Made by a program: the position numbers and the translations under genes. The notes beneath the pieces are model-generated. The model was not told where the DNA came from and ran no database searches. It saw nothing but the letters and a program-made list of their open reading frames with translations. A DNA stretch of 64,000 nt from Magallana angulata. Its lineage: Eukaryota; Mollusca; Bivalvia; Ostreida; Ostreidae. This document shows, one piece after another, positions 10,468 to 23,600 of this stretch; position 1 is the first letter of the stretch, and every line of letters starts with the position of its first letter. The stretch spans positions 54,651,082-54,715,081 of the forward strand of contig NC_069112.1 in NCBI RefSeq assembly GCF_025612915.1, given 5' to 3'.

Positions 10468-12665
10468 ATGGACCCTCACCGCAGTGGTCAAGATGTTTTT
10501 CGGTGTGGTATCTGTGAAAACCCTGGTCCCTCTATGTATTGCGATGTTTGTCACATAAATCTATGTAAAGCATGCGTGGGGGAACATCTCTCTGATGAAT
10601 CCATAGAACACAGAGTGGTGTCATTTGGAAAGCGTGGATCTACTTTAACCTGTCCAAAACATTCCATAAAAATATGTGAACTTTACTGTGAACAATGTGA
10701 TGATCCCATCTGTTCACACTGTGTTTCTTCTGGTGAACATGAACAACACAAGAAAATTGACATTTTAAAATGTTTCGAGAACAAGAAAGCGGAAATTAAA
10801 GACGATTTACAAGAGTTAGAGAAGAACGTCGACCTTACATACCAAAAGTTGGCATCTAAGATCCCAGTTCAAAAAGACAAAATGACAGAAAACATCCAAA
10901 AGTTAAAATCAGCTATCAACGAACAGGGTGAACTTTGGCACAGAGGAATAGATATGTTTATAGAAATACTTAGAAGGCGACTTGACAATAATGAAAGTAA
11001 TCTTTTTTTCTGCCTTGAATAGACAGGAAGATGAATACACTATCAGAATTTCTGAAATCAAACAAAGCATAGAAGATTTGAAAAAATTATATGATTCTAA
11101 CGATGTGAGTGTTGTCTCCTTATACAAATCCAAAAATGATAGATTTAGAAGATTGCCAGCTCAGCCAGTGGTGACACTACCTAATTTTTTTCCTGGTCAT
11201 GTCAACAAAATAAGAATACTAGTAAAACAAAATTTTGGTTTTCTGTCACAGCTTTCCATCATTCGAAGTCGTTATACTTAAAGAGGTTCGATCCTCTGAT
11301 TTTGGGTAGCCATTTTGTGTCACCTTTAGTCTGGAAATTCTGTGTCATATATGAATTCTACTTGTAAATTCCTTTTTTACAATGCCAAAAAAAACTCTAT
11401 TGAATAAAATAGTGAAGAAAAAATTCCATATTTAGAGAGTGTAGTAAGGAACTATATTTTGTGGCGGAAGGATTTTAAGAAGAAAATAAACATTTTCCAT
11501 AACTCAGTTGTTTTAGAGTACCGTAGTTTTAGCTTTCTTATTTCCCGTGCAGACCAAATTTTAAGATAGTTTATGCATTGTGATATCTTGGTATTGTTTC
11601 CAAAAACATATTTCAACAATATTTCAATATTTCTATCGACATACATTGGCATGTTTAAGTGATATTTCATAGAAGTTAAGAAAAAATCAACTCCCACTTT
11701 CCCCTAAAATTATCTTATTTCATGCCATATCTCAAAATTTACATTATAGACCCATACTTTTGGTTGTATTTTCTGAATATATAAGTTTCTTTTGACAAGT
11801 CTGTCATAATTTGAGAAAAAGTTTGAGACTTTTAGATTTTTTAATTGAATGTTGAATCGTTTATGAATAAAAATAGTATTTTTTCAGTGCAAAAAGGTCA
11901 AAATATCAATAAGGTGAAGAAATTGCAAACTTTTTCATTATGATAATTTTAATTTTATTAATTCTAAATAATGTAAATTTGTATTTGATACCATGGTTCA
12001 TTTCGATAAAAAATTATAGAGGGAAAAGCGATTTGTGTGTAATTTGCACTTTCAGTGCAGAAAGGTCACATTAAATACACCGTAGCACCGAAAGGAGCAT
12101 ATAGACCCCAACATTTTGTTTTGAATTTTGGTTTAGATATGCGTGTAGATATTAAAAAAATACTTTTTATGTCTGTTGTTCCTCTTCGGGTGATATATTG
12201 GTTGTTATGGACAATTTGAAAAGAAATGATTCAAAAGTTGTACGGTATTCTGGCTCAACCGTAAAACAAAGTATACAATTTGATGGCAAAGGTCAGCGTC
12301 TGTATTCAACTCTTGGTGAATGTCCATGTTCTAAAAGCATCGTTGAAAATATGAACTTAGACATTTGTGTGGCTGACGGCCACAAAAATGCAATCACTGT
12401 TGTCAACTGTGCCGGTGAACTCAGGTTTCGGTACACTGGAATTTTTAATCCTATCGGCATCGCTACAGACAGCCAGGGGCGGATCCTGGCAGTTGAAACC
12501 CCTGAGAATCGTATCCACATCCTAGATCAGGACGGACAGTTCCTCCGCTACATTGACAACTGTGGCTTAGTGGCTCCGTGGGGTTTAAGTGTGGACAATG
12601 ACGATAAACTCATAGTGTTGAGGAGAGACAGTGGTAATGTGAAGAAAATTCAATACTGTCAGTGA
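10468..12665 (+). pseudogene. B-box/NHL gene, chimeric and broken
   Basis: The start ([16 protein letters not shown]), the untranslated leader and the splice acceptor resemble the B-type gene at 24379. From about HEQHKKIDILKCFENKK on, the sequence and the 3' flank are A-type (like 4582 and 36817). B-box residues Cys13/16/25/28/33/36 and the second B-box are present. The gene is broken three ways: one extra T in a T-run near 10992 shifts the frame; about 330 bp of the propeller start is missing near 11262; and about 880 bp of foreign sequence (11287-12165) lies before the last four or so blades (12166-12665). The last part has one DKLIVLRR, not the double found in A1 and the 36817 gene. It is unlikely to make a working protein, although an 87-codon B-box peptide could be translated. 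Confidence 0.88.
11287..12165. other. Insertion inside the chimeric B-box gene
   Basis: About 880 bp of AT-rich sequence separates two parts of the coding region that are contiguous in the paralogs. I find no terminal repeats, no target duplication and no long frame. Two phrases recur inside it (CAGTGCAAAAAGGTCA near 11887 and CAGTGCAGAAAGGTCA near 12055). Confidence 0.75.
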
Positions 12666-12806
12666 ATAAGTTTATTTGTTTCAAGCGTTATGTGTTCTCT
12701 GCAGTTGCTGGTACATTACAGAATTTTTTTGTAAAATACATTTTTTTGACAAACCATTATAAGCTTCTTATTTATTTTATGTAGATGATATATATTGATT
12801 GCATTT

Positions 12807-15800
12807 AAGACATTTTACTGTTCCAATAAATATTGCTGCTAAACAAATTCTGTCAAAGCTTGATGTTTTGTTTGGTGAGATTTCAACCAACGGTATGATT
12901 ATGCAAGAATTTTTTAATGCTTTCCAATTACCTGGTGAGTGTGTCACAACATTTGGTTGCAGACTTGAAACCATGCTTCAGACTGCAATTGATAATGGTT
13001 ATTTAGAAAGAACTGCAAAGAATGATTTGCTTAGACACAAGTTCTGGACATCGCTCAGTTCATAGAATTTAAAAGGTCAAACAAGGCACAAATATGATTC
13101 CATAAAAAATTATGACAAGCTTTTATTAGAAATAAGAAGGGTAGAGAGAGAGATTTTTATTTCAAACTCTAAAGACAGAAAACCAGTTCATCAATATGGG
13201 ATGTAAGTAGTCGAGGATGACTTGGAAGAGAAGTTGAACAAGAAAATAGGTGAATTAGAACAAAGATTAGAAGGTAAGATGGATGACAAATTCAACAAAA
13301 TCTTAGAGAAGCTAGATGGAAGACCAGGAACCCAGTATAACAGGTATGAACAGGGAGAGAGGACAAATTACCACAGAGGTTCCAGAGGGAGAGGGTACCA
13401 AAGAGGTAATTTCAGAGGAAATTTCAGAGGAAATTATTCTGATAAGAGAAATTATCAAGTTCAGGATCAAGGGCAAAGAGGATACCAAGCTACAAAGTCG
13501 AGTAACCCAAACGCATGAAGGTCTCTGATGAGGGCCGACCAGGGACCGAAGACAATTTTCAAGGCCAATCATACAAGTGTGAGTTAATAGGTGAGTCTAA
13601 TGAAATAGAGATAGTTGTTGAAGGTGAAAAGGTAAATGCACTTATTGACAGCGGGTCAATGATTACTACTTTGTCAAAAACAGGTTATAATTCATTGAAA
13701 AACCAACCTGAAATGAGAAATTTAACAAGCTTGGGTTTAGAAGTCTCTATTGCAGATGGTTCATTGTTGAAGTACATGGGCTATATAGAGTGCTGTTTAA
13801 CAATTCCATTTATGAACATAGATTTAGCTGTCCCTGTGTTAATTGTACCAGACACTAACTTTAACAGAACCTGTCCTATGATCATAGGTACAAATGTACT
13901 AAGACTCTGTAGAGATTTAAGTGATGCTACTCAAAGTCTCAGTGAAATACCCAAACAATGGAAGAATGCATTTGAGGGCTTAAAATGTCAATCTTACTGT
14001 GTACGGTCTGTGTCTAAGAAGACAATTATGGTAGAACCAAATGAATCAGTAATGGTCAAAGGGTTTACTAAGGGTATTCCTGTCAAAGAGCATATGACGG
14101 TAGTTACTGAAAACTGTAATAGTGATTCCACTTTTACGGTGTGCCCCAGAATAGTAAAGTTGTCCACTCTGACTTCAAAACCATGTGTACAAGTTAAGAT
14201 ATGTAACATCTCTGCAAAGCCTATTTCGATAAAACGTGGTACTGTGCTTTGTAGTCTACAAGAGGTTAAGGTGGTAGATGACCTTACGCCCATACAAGCA
14301 CCCCAACCCAATACTATACAGTGTGACCCTATAGAGTTAGGAGTCAAAGTTGATTCCAATGCACTGAGTGACAAGCAATATGAGTATGTGAAGTCCATCC
14401 TTAGGGAATATAGTCATGTATTCTCAACAGGTCCATTAGACTTGGGAAAAACTAACTTAGTTAAGCATTCAATTGAGTTAGAGGACAATACTCCGTTTAA
14501 ACAACCATACCGCCGCGTACCACCTGGTATGTATGACGAAGTGCGTCATCATATTAAAGAAATGTTAGATGCGGGAGTGATAAGAGAGTCAAATAGTAAT
14601 TACTCCTCCAATTTCGTACTTTGCCGGAAATCGGACGGTTCATTGCGGTTTTGTTTAGATATGAGAATGTTGAATGCAAAAACGCGAAAAGATTGTTACA
14701 TGTTGCCACGGTTCGATGACATTATTGATACCCTTTATGGCGCGAAATTTTTCAGCAAACTTGACCTAAGATCAGGCTACTGGCAGGTGGAGTTAGAAGA
14801 GAGAGACAAGCATAAAACGGCATTTTCAGTGGGTAACTTGGGCTTTTTCGAGTGTAACAGAATGAGTTTTGGTCTTACAAATGCACCGGCCACATTCCAG
14901 AGACTCATGGAAAAGTGTATGGGGGAAAAGCATTTGCGAGAATGTTTAATATTTTTGGATGATGTTTTAATCTTTTCAAATTCTTTTGAGGAACATTGTG
15001 GAAGGTTGAAAAATGTTTTTTCCAAATTGATTGAACATGGTCTCAAGCTCAAACCATCAAAATGTGAATTGTTTAAAAAGTCAGTGACTTATTTAGGACA
15101 CATTATTTCAGAAAAGGGAATAGAGACAGACCCGGAGAAATTGTCAGCTGTGAAGGGGTGGCCTGCACCTAGAAACCTCAAGCAGCTGAGACAGTTTTTG
15201 GGGTTTGCCGGCTATTATCGTCGATTTGTCCCACATTTTGCCCAGATAGTTGCTCCTTTGAATGATCTTCTGAAAGGACATGGAACCAACAAGCAGATGA
15301 AGAAATACACAAACAAGGTAAAACCTGTTCCCTGGAAGTGGTCTGATAAAGAGGATGAGGCATTTAAGGCTATTAAACAGAAACTTATCCAACCTCCAAT
15401 TCTTGGTTTTGCAAATTACAAACTCCCATTTACTTTGCATACAGATGCTAGGAGTGTTGGTTTAGGGGCAGTTCTTTACCAAGTGCAAGACGGTAAGACA
15501 AAGGTTATAGCATATGCCAGTAGGGGATTACGACCGAGTGAGAGGAATTATCCGGCCCACAAGTTGGAATTTCTGGCTCTCAAATGGGCGATCAGTGACA
15601 AATTTCATGATTACCTATATGGAACATCTTTCCAGGTAGTCACTGATAACAATCCTCTTACCTATGTGCTTCATAAAGCTAAGTAAGATGCAACAAGCCA
15701 AAGGTGGGTAGCTGCATTGGCAAGTTATAACTTTACTTTAACCTACAGGCCCGGTCGGCAGAATGCTGATGCGGATGGATTGTCCAGACAGCCAGAGCTG

Positions 15801-18800
15801 TTCTCCGATGCTGTCAAGGCCATTTGCCAGTCTGTGTTATGTGCTGTACCATACTGTCATAGTATAGGAGCTGACTCTGTAGCTAATTATGAGGAGTCTG
15901 GAGATGTTCAACACATAAGTGATATAGATTGGATAATAGAACAGAGGAAGGACAAGGTGATAGCAAGAGTGATAGGACTTATTGAACAAGGATTTTATCC
16001 CAACAGATTTACCAATAATGTGAAGAGAGAGATTTTTCCCGTCCAGAGATTTTGTAGGGAATGGAGGAAACTTCATCTTAAAGATGGGATTTTATACAGG
16101 AACGCGAAAATTGAGGACAGAGAGGTGAATCAGTTAGTTATCCCAGAGGTGTACAGAGAAGTAGTTTTTCAGGGAATTCATAGAGATACCGGTCATCCAG
16201 GTAAGGACAAGACTCTTTGGTTAGCTAAGCATAGGTATTTTTGGCCAGGTTTGGAAAGGGAAATTAGTCAGAAGGTAGACGATTGCCCTAGATGTATTAG
16301 GCGCAAAACCCCAGCAAAGCCTTTTGCTCTGTTGGTCCCAAATGAAAGTACACACCCTATGGAATTAGTGTGCATTGACTTTTTAAGTCTTGAGAAAAGC
16401 AAAGGGGGGACAGAGGATATATTGATCATAACTGATCATTTTACACGCTTTGCGCAGGCCATACCTTGCCGCAACCAAAGAGCCACGGTCACAGCAAAGG
16501 CATTATATGAAAAATTTTTCCTGCACTATGGTTTTCCAGAAAAACTGCATAGTGATCAAGGCAGAAACTTTGAGTCTAAGGTTATCAAGGAACTGTGTAA
16601 AATGTTAGGCATCAAAAAGACTCGCACCACTCCGTATCATCCAATGGGTAACGGATCAGCTGAAAGATTCAACCAGACCCTCCTAAAAATGTTAGGTACA
16701 TTGGAACATGAACAGAAAGCAGATTGGAAATCACATGTAGCTCCTTTAGTCCAAGCGTACAATGCAACAAAGAGTGACGCGACAGGTTATTCTCCACACT
16801 TTTTAATGTTTGGGTGGCACCCACGGCTTCCTATTGATTCTTTTTTAGGTATCAATCCTGATGAGGAGGAACATAAGAATCACAGCGACTATGTTGGTAA
16901 GTTACAGATGAGAATGGAAACAGCTTTCAACATAGCAGCAGCTGAAGCAAAGAAGTCTGCAGAGAAGAACAAGGAGAGGTATGATGCTAAGATACGTGAA
17001 GCAAGGTTAGAAGTGGGAGACAGAGTGTTGACCAGAAATGTGGGGTTAAAAGGAAAAAATAAATTGGCTGATAAGTGGGATGAACCAATTTATATTGTGA
17101 AAGAGAAAATTCCTGATTTGCCAGTTTATAAAGTAAAAACAGAGGGCTGTAGAATGCGGACATTGCATAGGAACATGTTGTTACCCTGTCCCAATCTTTC
17201 AGAGGGGAAGAAGCCCCAGCCTAAAGAAAAGCATGACAGAGTGAGATCTAAAGGCACATCTGATGGTTCATTGATTGAAGAGCGGATGTCTTCTAATTCA
17301 TCAGATTCTGATTCTGATGTGGCTATTATGAGATATGTTACTCGTACGACTGATATGAACAATGATTCAGAGGATGTGGGTTCAATTTTTTCTGAGGAAG
17401 AAAGTTCTTTAACCAAAAATATATCTTTTCCTTTACAGAATGTTAACCAGTCACATCCGAGTGATCTTACAGAAGTGGATGAGTTTGCTGAACAGAATTT
17501 TAGTCATCCAGCCTCCATCGATCCTATGGAAGCAAATAAGATAGCAGAACAGAATTTTAGCCTTCCAACCCACATGGATTTGACAGAATTGAAGGACATG
17601 GCTAAGGAAGAAAACGAAGAGAATGAAGAGACGAAAACTACAAGGGAAAAGAATCCGCCTCTTAGACGATCAGGCAGAGAAAAGAGGAGACCAGATTGGT
17701 ATGGGAATTGGACAGACAAGTAGTGAATAGAATGTTTTTATGTGGAAAAGACAAAGTGAAAGTGAATGAGTTGATATTTTAACCATCTTTTATATTAATT
17801 GTCATAATTATTGTCATATGGTTGTGTTTATAATTGAGGGTAATAAACTGAATTTGTACCTAATCCATACTGAATGTTGTTTAACTGAATCCCCAATATA
17901 TAATATGCAAATTAAGCAACCCTAGGCAGTAATGCTATTTGAAAATTGCTGTTGATGTGAGAATTGATCGGTTTCAACTGTAAAGTTGTCATGGGTGCAT
18001 TGTACATTTCTTGATCCATTTGTTGTTGATCATGGATGTTGGTCATCTGGGGAAAGTCTCAGTTAGAGGAATTGGTTTGGATTAAGGTTTATGTATATGT
18101 TTGTAAATAGTGATTATTTGTTCTGATGATGGGTTTTATATATCAAGCTGGTGGTTATCTTGAGTGAAGTTCCCTGATATTTAGTGTTTGTGCTATGGTG
18201 GTTATGATTGCTTGGTGATCAATAGAATTTTATTAATAAATAAATTGTTTATTTCAGACCATGTCAGGAGCCATTTAAACAAAAGGGGGGAATATGTAAC
18301 CAGTGTAAGTAATTAATATATAATGTTTGTCTATTTGTAAACGTAATTGTTTCTGTGTGCATGTGTGTGTGTTTTATTTACATCTCCAGTGAGATTGTCC
18401 ACGTGTAATTGTTTATTTTTATTTGACCATTCGACTACCCGTTTGACCTGTCTGACAACATTCTAAATTTAACTTCTACTAACCAATATTCCCGCCTAAC
18501 TAACCAGGCCCGCGCACACTTTGTCTTGCCTTGAGAGGGGACAGACCTGCATGAAGATTAAGCGCAAGCTTTGTCTGCGATTAGCTGCCGGTGTCTGGTA
18601 ATTCTTGTGTAATTTATTACTTATAAATATATTCTATGTTTATAATTTAACAATTCCATGCTATATATTAAATAATCTTTATCCAAGTTATTGTACCGTA
18701 TTCTGAGATAATTGTCAAATGAGTCAATGTTGTATGTTTCAGGTTTTTCGTATATATTGAATAAATACATTGTATGACCCTCACTGGTGTTCTGTCTACT

Positions 18801-18812
18801 GCCTGGGTTACA
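12807..18812 (+). mobile_element. Ty3/gypsy LTR retrotransposon, old and broken
   Basis: A fossil of the Ty3/gypsy (Metaviridae) group. Parts in order: a gag remnant ending in an arginine/glycine-rich stretch (about 12807-13518); pol with aspartic protease (LIDSGSM), reverse transcriptase (FLDDVLIFS), RNase H (LHTDARSVGLGAVLY) and integrase (zinc-binding HRDTGH to CPRC, catalytic core with IDFLS and HSDQGRNF, and a C-terminal DKWDEPIYIV region) at about 13515-17723; a purine tract (AAAAGGGGGG); and one LTR. I could not find a 5' LTR. It is broken, with about three or four breaks. It sits in the 3' flank of the chimeric B-box gene and is missing from the matching flanks at 6.4-7.0 kb and 38.6-39.2 kb, so it arrived after those units were duplicated or was removed from the others. 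With one LTR it cannot be dated from LTR divergence. Confidence 0.93.
18295..18812 (+). repeat. 3' LTR of the Ty3/gypsy element
   Basis: 518 bp, beginning TGTAACCAGTG directly after the purine tract and ending CTGGGTTACA, with the usual TG...CA ends inside a short inverted repeat (TGTAAC/GTTACA). AATAAATACATTG near 18760 may be its polyadenylation signal. Confidence 0.8.
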
Positions 18813-19694
18813 CTAGTATCACATTCCTTGACTGAAACGAAGGTATTATAGGTGTATGAACAGATTCATAACTCATTAAGAAAATATAACGGTACCATAG
18901 CTTATTCTTAAAACCCATATACTTTGTAATGTAAATAATACCGGTACTTTATGGATGTGTTTAAGGGCATGCATTGAATACGAAATTATTTGTTTTGATA
19001 TTCTATGCACAGTTGGACTTCGGCAATTTAGATTTAAGAATAGATGTTTATTTTCTCCTATGGATTGACGATTTAAAAAAAATGAATCATTTTATGAACA
19101 TGAAAGTTGTAGGTTTTATATTGATCTCTTGGAAATTATAGAATTTGCTATAACTAATTTTTAAAAAAAACATACTACATGTATTTCCTTGTAATTTGAA
19201 AACACTTTAGCTCTATATTCTACCAAGAAATTACTTTGTTCATAAATATCCGTACCATCACCCAGGGGCAGATTCAGTAGGTAGACTTGGACTGACCTTC
19301 TCTTTGGCATATCAACTTTGAACAGTATATCTCATTTCAATGCTTCCACTAAACTTCTTAAAACTGGACAGTAAAGAACGATTCGAACACTCAGTTCATT
19401 GAAATGTTCTAATACTTTAATTTGTAAGTACCACCCAATATATATGTACTGTATTGGGTGTTACATTGTAACCAGTCTTATTGAAATATGAAAATTATCA
19501 CAGAAAACGTACATAGCTAAAGAGTTTTATGTATTTGCGACCACATATTTACTTTAATATTTGATATTCTTGGTCTAATATTCAGTCCTCTCTGTATTCA
19601 ATTTAATCAATATCAACTAGCATAAACCATTTATACAAACATCAATATACTTTGTTCAATTGATTCATGCACATAAACTTTTAATAGATTAAAG
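18813..19694. other. Duplicated 3' flank, no gene seen
   Basis: It matches 6998-8366 and 39258-40635 but lacks the 492-bp MITE. It preserves the empty target site near 19081-19110. Confidence 0.75.
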
Positions 19695-19787
19695 TTCGAC
19701 CAGACATTTAAATTCACCTTCTGATCTAACAATGGTAGCTTAACAACGCAATGTGAATAAGTGAATAAGCCATGTAATATCGTAGAG
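19695..19787 (+). promoter_or_regulatory. Candidate core promoter and first exon of the 24379 gene
   Basis: TTCGACCAGACATTTAAATT (TTTAAA 19707-19712), then CGTAGAG|GTTTGT with the GT at 19788. The donor is weaker (GTTTGT) than in the siblings (GTATGT). The intron to the acceptor at 24340 would be about 4.55 kb, of which about 3.5 kb is insertion. Confidence 0.5.
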
Positions 19788-20195
19788 GTTTGTACATGTA
19801 TACAGAGTAGGTAAATCATTTATTTTATTTTATTTTTAGTGAATATCATTAAGTATTTGTAGCCTTTTTTTAAAATGAGATTATTTTTGTCCTCTATCAT
19901 TTGTCTTGTGTCCAAAGTCAATGTATGGAGTTCTTTGTTTATCCTTTGTACTTGGATCATATACATTATACTCTTCAATAATTTTTGCTCAACGACTGAA
20001 CTCAAAAACTAAATGGGTCATCGTCCGTAACCACTCTCTTTTTAACTGCTTAGGGTACCTTGCCATGTATGTTATTCATTCATTCATGCTTAGTTTTGCT
20101 AGGCGTACATTATTAAGCCTTCAAACGGGTGGATACAAAAAAAATCATTAATGGACTCTTTAAGATTTCAATGTAAATGTTTGTGGTTTTTAGAC

Positions 20196-20595
20196 GGGGT
20201 CTCGTGACCCCGTAAATTAGTTTACTATCAGCCGAAGTCTCAAACCGGAAGCCATGCGTAGAACACATGAATTGAGTCTACGCGTAAGAAAATAGTACAG
20301 AAAGTTTTCATGCATATCAGTAAATTTATATTATAAAAACACGCATTTAATCTTTTTAAGTCCTCTGTGTATAAACTAAATTCTATTTAGAAAATAAACA
20401 AATAGTTTTATTGATCAAAATATCGATCCCTGCTCGGGTTCAAATGTGGAATGAGTTACGTAACTGAATACACAACGCCGTTGACGATTCAGTTGAGTAA
20501 AGTAATGCATGAGTAAAGTAATGCATTACCATTACCATTACCAAAAGTCAATAAGTTTTTAAATGGTAATTTAGAACCTATTTTGAAGACTCTCA
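20196..20595. other. First 0.4 kb of the large intron insertion
   Basis: It follows the break from paralogous sequence (GTTTGTGGTTTTTAG). It starts with the palindrome ACGGGGTCTCGTGACCCCGT and includes CGGGTTCAAATGTGG, which resembles a pol III B box, and short ATGCATTACC repeats. It could be a SINE-like unit into which, or beside which, the foldback element was placed. This is not certain. Confidence 0.4.
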
Positions 20596-20609
20596 CCCAG
20601 ATAGCATGA

Positions 20610-20850
20610 CTACGTTGGGCCAACGTTGGCCCTTAGTTGTTCATAACGTTGTACCAACGTTGGCAGACTACGTTGGGCCAACGTAATTTTGCTCATCGGC
20701 CCTACGTTGGTCCAACATGTTGGGCCTACGTTGGTCCAACATGTTGGACCAACGTAGGGCCGATGAGCAAAATTACATTGGCCCAACGTAGCCTGCCAAC
20801 ATTGGTCCAACTTAATGAACAACTGAGGGTCAATGTTGGCCCAACGTAAA
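20610..20850. repeat. Long imperfect palindrome
   Basis: The two halves are inverted copies centred near 20735 (CCAACATGTTGG), with arms of about 110 bp. For this reason both strands carry a 70-codon open frame with nearly the same peptide (HRPYVGPTCW, NVGPMSKITLAQRSLPTLVQ). This is a structural by-product, not coding. Confidence 0.9.
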
Positions 20851-23054
20851 GATTACGAGGAAAATTACATCGGCCCAACGTCCTCTGTCAACGTTGGTCC
20901 ATCCTAGTAAACAGGTGAGGGCTAACGTAGTGACAACGATCAAACTTTCAATGGCTAAACGTAGCATGTCGGCACTTATTCAATGTAATCCCAATTTAAA
21001 TTCAACACTCTTGTTCAATTAATTCCTGTTTGCTGTTTGGCTATTAAGATGCAGGAGTTCAAATATTCTATGCAACGAAAACATAGTATACAGATTTTAT
21101 TTTTTCTTAGGTGGCAGGGGACAGTTTTTTTTTATACAATTCATTGTAGCCAAGGGATGCACGTCTTCGGAGCTCTGTAACTAGAATTTCCTCAGTTCCC
21201 ATTCAGCACAAATACCTTTAATTCACTCTTTATAAGGCCAATCACCAATTTCTGAAGAGAATTACTAATCAAAACCTGTAAAATTCTCTACATACTGGTT
21301 TTTATGAGATTTTGACCCTTTCATATTTTGCTAATTTTTCATGATTTTTCAGCTTTTTAGACCTCCCCCAGCTAATTCCCTGCAGAGGGTTGACCTTCCG
21401 TACCGCGTGCATGTTGCACCATCACATGTCAGAAACTTACCGGTGTATAGTTTACAATGTCCCATCCTTCTACTTTTCGTGTTATTTTACCTCCCGTCTG
21501 TAACTTGCAATTTCACTGTGTCAAGTCAGCACAACAGTCATAGCCGCAGGTTTCGAATTTTACTTCTGATTCTCATGTACCTAACATAAGGGGCCTACAT
21601 ATTGCATATCAATTTCAACAAGAGACACCCCTTTAACTAATGATAATCATTAAAAATCATTTCATGAATTTTAGCAACACTCATAAGCCTTCAAGTACAG
21701 CAACTCTCAATTTTACAAAAATATTGACGGGTACTTTATTCGAAACTGTCCCTTGCTACCTTAGTAAAAATTTACAATACATTTAAACACTTTTTAGAAT
21801 TAAAAAGAATCGCTAGCATATTTCTTTGTCTATGTAAATTCCTGAGTAACAATCGAACTGTAGGGTCTGATCACTGTCCGGGTCACTGGCTTCAGTGGCT
21901 TGGGTTACCTCCTTGCTTTTTTTCTTTCTTCCCTTTTTTCCCTTCACCTTCACGGTCTTTGAAAAACGGAACCCGTCCTTCCCTATCTCTACATCTGTTG
22001 CAGTGGCATACAGTCTGTTTTTTTCTTACTGCGGCTGAAAATGAAAAAAAAATTATTTGTTATTTTTATTGTGCAATATGAATTAATGTTATCTGTTATA
22101 CTGTAAAGGAATGTATAATATGATTATGAATGCTTCTATATTTTTTTAATTTAACTCATTGACAATTCAAACATTATATAATATAAAGAAACATTGTACA
22201 TTGCATTCGATTTCTTGAAAGAAAACTATTATTTACATACGTTAATATAATAAATTATCATGTACTTACTTTTTGTAGCATATATATCCCCAATCTTCTA
22301 ATGTATAATTCGTAGAGTAGAAAAAGCACTATTTACTATAGGTGTACACATACAACGGTTGCAATGTATTCGAAATAAAAAGTGGCAGTTTTGACCATCA
22401 GATGACCGATCTCCAAGGAAACTGGCCAGTCCCATGCTGTGAGTAGCACTGACCTAGATACTTGGGCAGTAAAGGAGCTCCGTCTGCCTCTTAATTTCGA
22501 CACTTTAAGATTCGTTATGCAATAGGCGCTCCAGCTACACGTGTACATGCAGCTCATCAGATTTATATAAACAATAAACATCCCTCAACAGAGCAACAAT
22601 AGCCTTAACATCTATGACCCAACAGTTTTAAATAATTAAGCCCAATACAATTTACAATGCTCCACTAAATTTCTCAAAAAATAAAAAAAATTCATTGTCG
22701 GGTTTAAAATCTAACAACGAACCAACGTTGGGCCAACGTTTGACAGTTTAAAACTTTTTATATTAATAACATATATTAACTATTTTTCAACCCAAATTAC
22801 TGATATTTATATGCATACAATGTATCATGTTATGTATTCCAAAGTAAGAGAAATAGATTAAACTCAACTAGTTATACATACAAACTTTTTAATTAACATT
22901 TTCATGTGTTAAAAGATAATTAAGATACTATAAATTCCTTATAATTGCAATCAAAATTAACAGAGCAAATCACATTATTTACTCACCTATACCTTAAAGT
23001 TTTGTGGTTGTGTTTATGTTATCTGTTTGTTTGTTTTAACTCTGTCATAATTCG

Positions 23055-23600
23055 TAGCATGTAAAAATAAAGACCCAAAGTTGGCCCAACTGCGCATTAC
23101 CAACAATTAAATGAGATCACATGTTTTACCTACGTTGGCCCACCCATGGCCCAACAATGTTACGCCAACAAACACTTAGTTAGAATTCATGGAATGTTAA
23201 GATGTTGGCCGAACGTTGGGCCAACTGCGCATCACCAACAAATATAGATCATATATTTTATTTATGTTGGCCCAACGTTGGCTCAACATTGTTACACCAA
23301 CAAACACTTAGTCGAAATTCATGGCATGTTATTATGTTTGCCCAACGTTGGGCCAACTGCGCATTACCAACAAATATAGATCATATATTTTATTTATGTT
23401 GGCCCAACGTTGGCTCAACATTGTTACACCAACAAACACTTAGTCGAAATTCATGGCATGGTAAGATGTTGGCCGAACGTTGGGCCAACTGCGCATTACC
23501 AACAAATAGAGAACACATGTTTTACTTATGTTGGCCCAACGTTGGCCCGACGTTGTCATGCCAACAAAGCAATCAATGTGCTATGAAAGATGTGTTATAA
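23055..23600. repeat. Tandem repeat of about 137 bp in the right arm
   Basis: About four units. Each holds a GTTGGGCCAACTGCGCAT block, CACCAACAAATATAGATCAT, TTATGTTGGCCCAACGTTGG and CACCAACAAACACTTAGT. The two central units are nearly identical; the outer ones are diverged. Confidence 0.88.

Noticed and set aside
13515-17723. A domesticated host gene made from gag-pol
   Set aside because: Domain order, purine tract and LTR are those of an ordinary Ty3/gypsy element, and it is broken and missing from sister units.
20610-20849. 70-codon open frames on both strands (HRPYVGPTCW...)
   Set aside because: Produced by a palindrome inside the foldback element; the two peptides are nearly the same because the arms are inverted copies.
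22336-22581. 81-codon - strand frame inside the foldback element
   Set aside because: I looked for a transposase or other known domain and saw none; too short to support.
23202-23600. 132-codon frame with repeated RWANCALPTN units
   Set aside because: The repeat comes from the 137-bp tandem array of the element arm; no domain or splice context.
23055-23600. CRISPR-like spaced repeats
   Set aside because: The genome is eukaryotic, the units are whole tandem repeats with no unique spacers, and they belong to a transposon arm.
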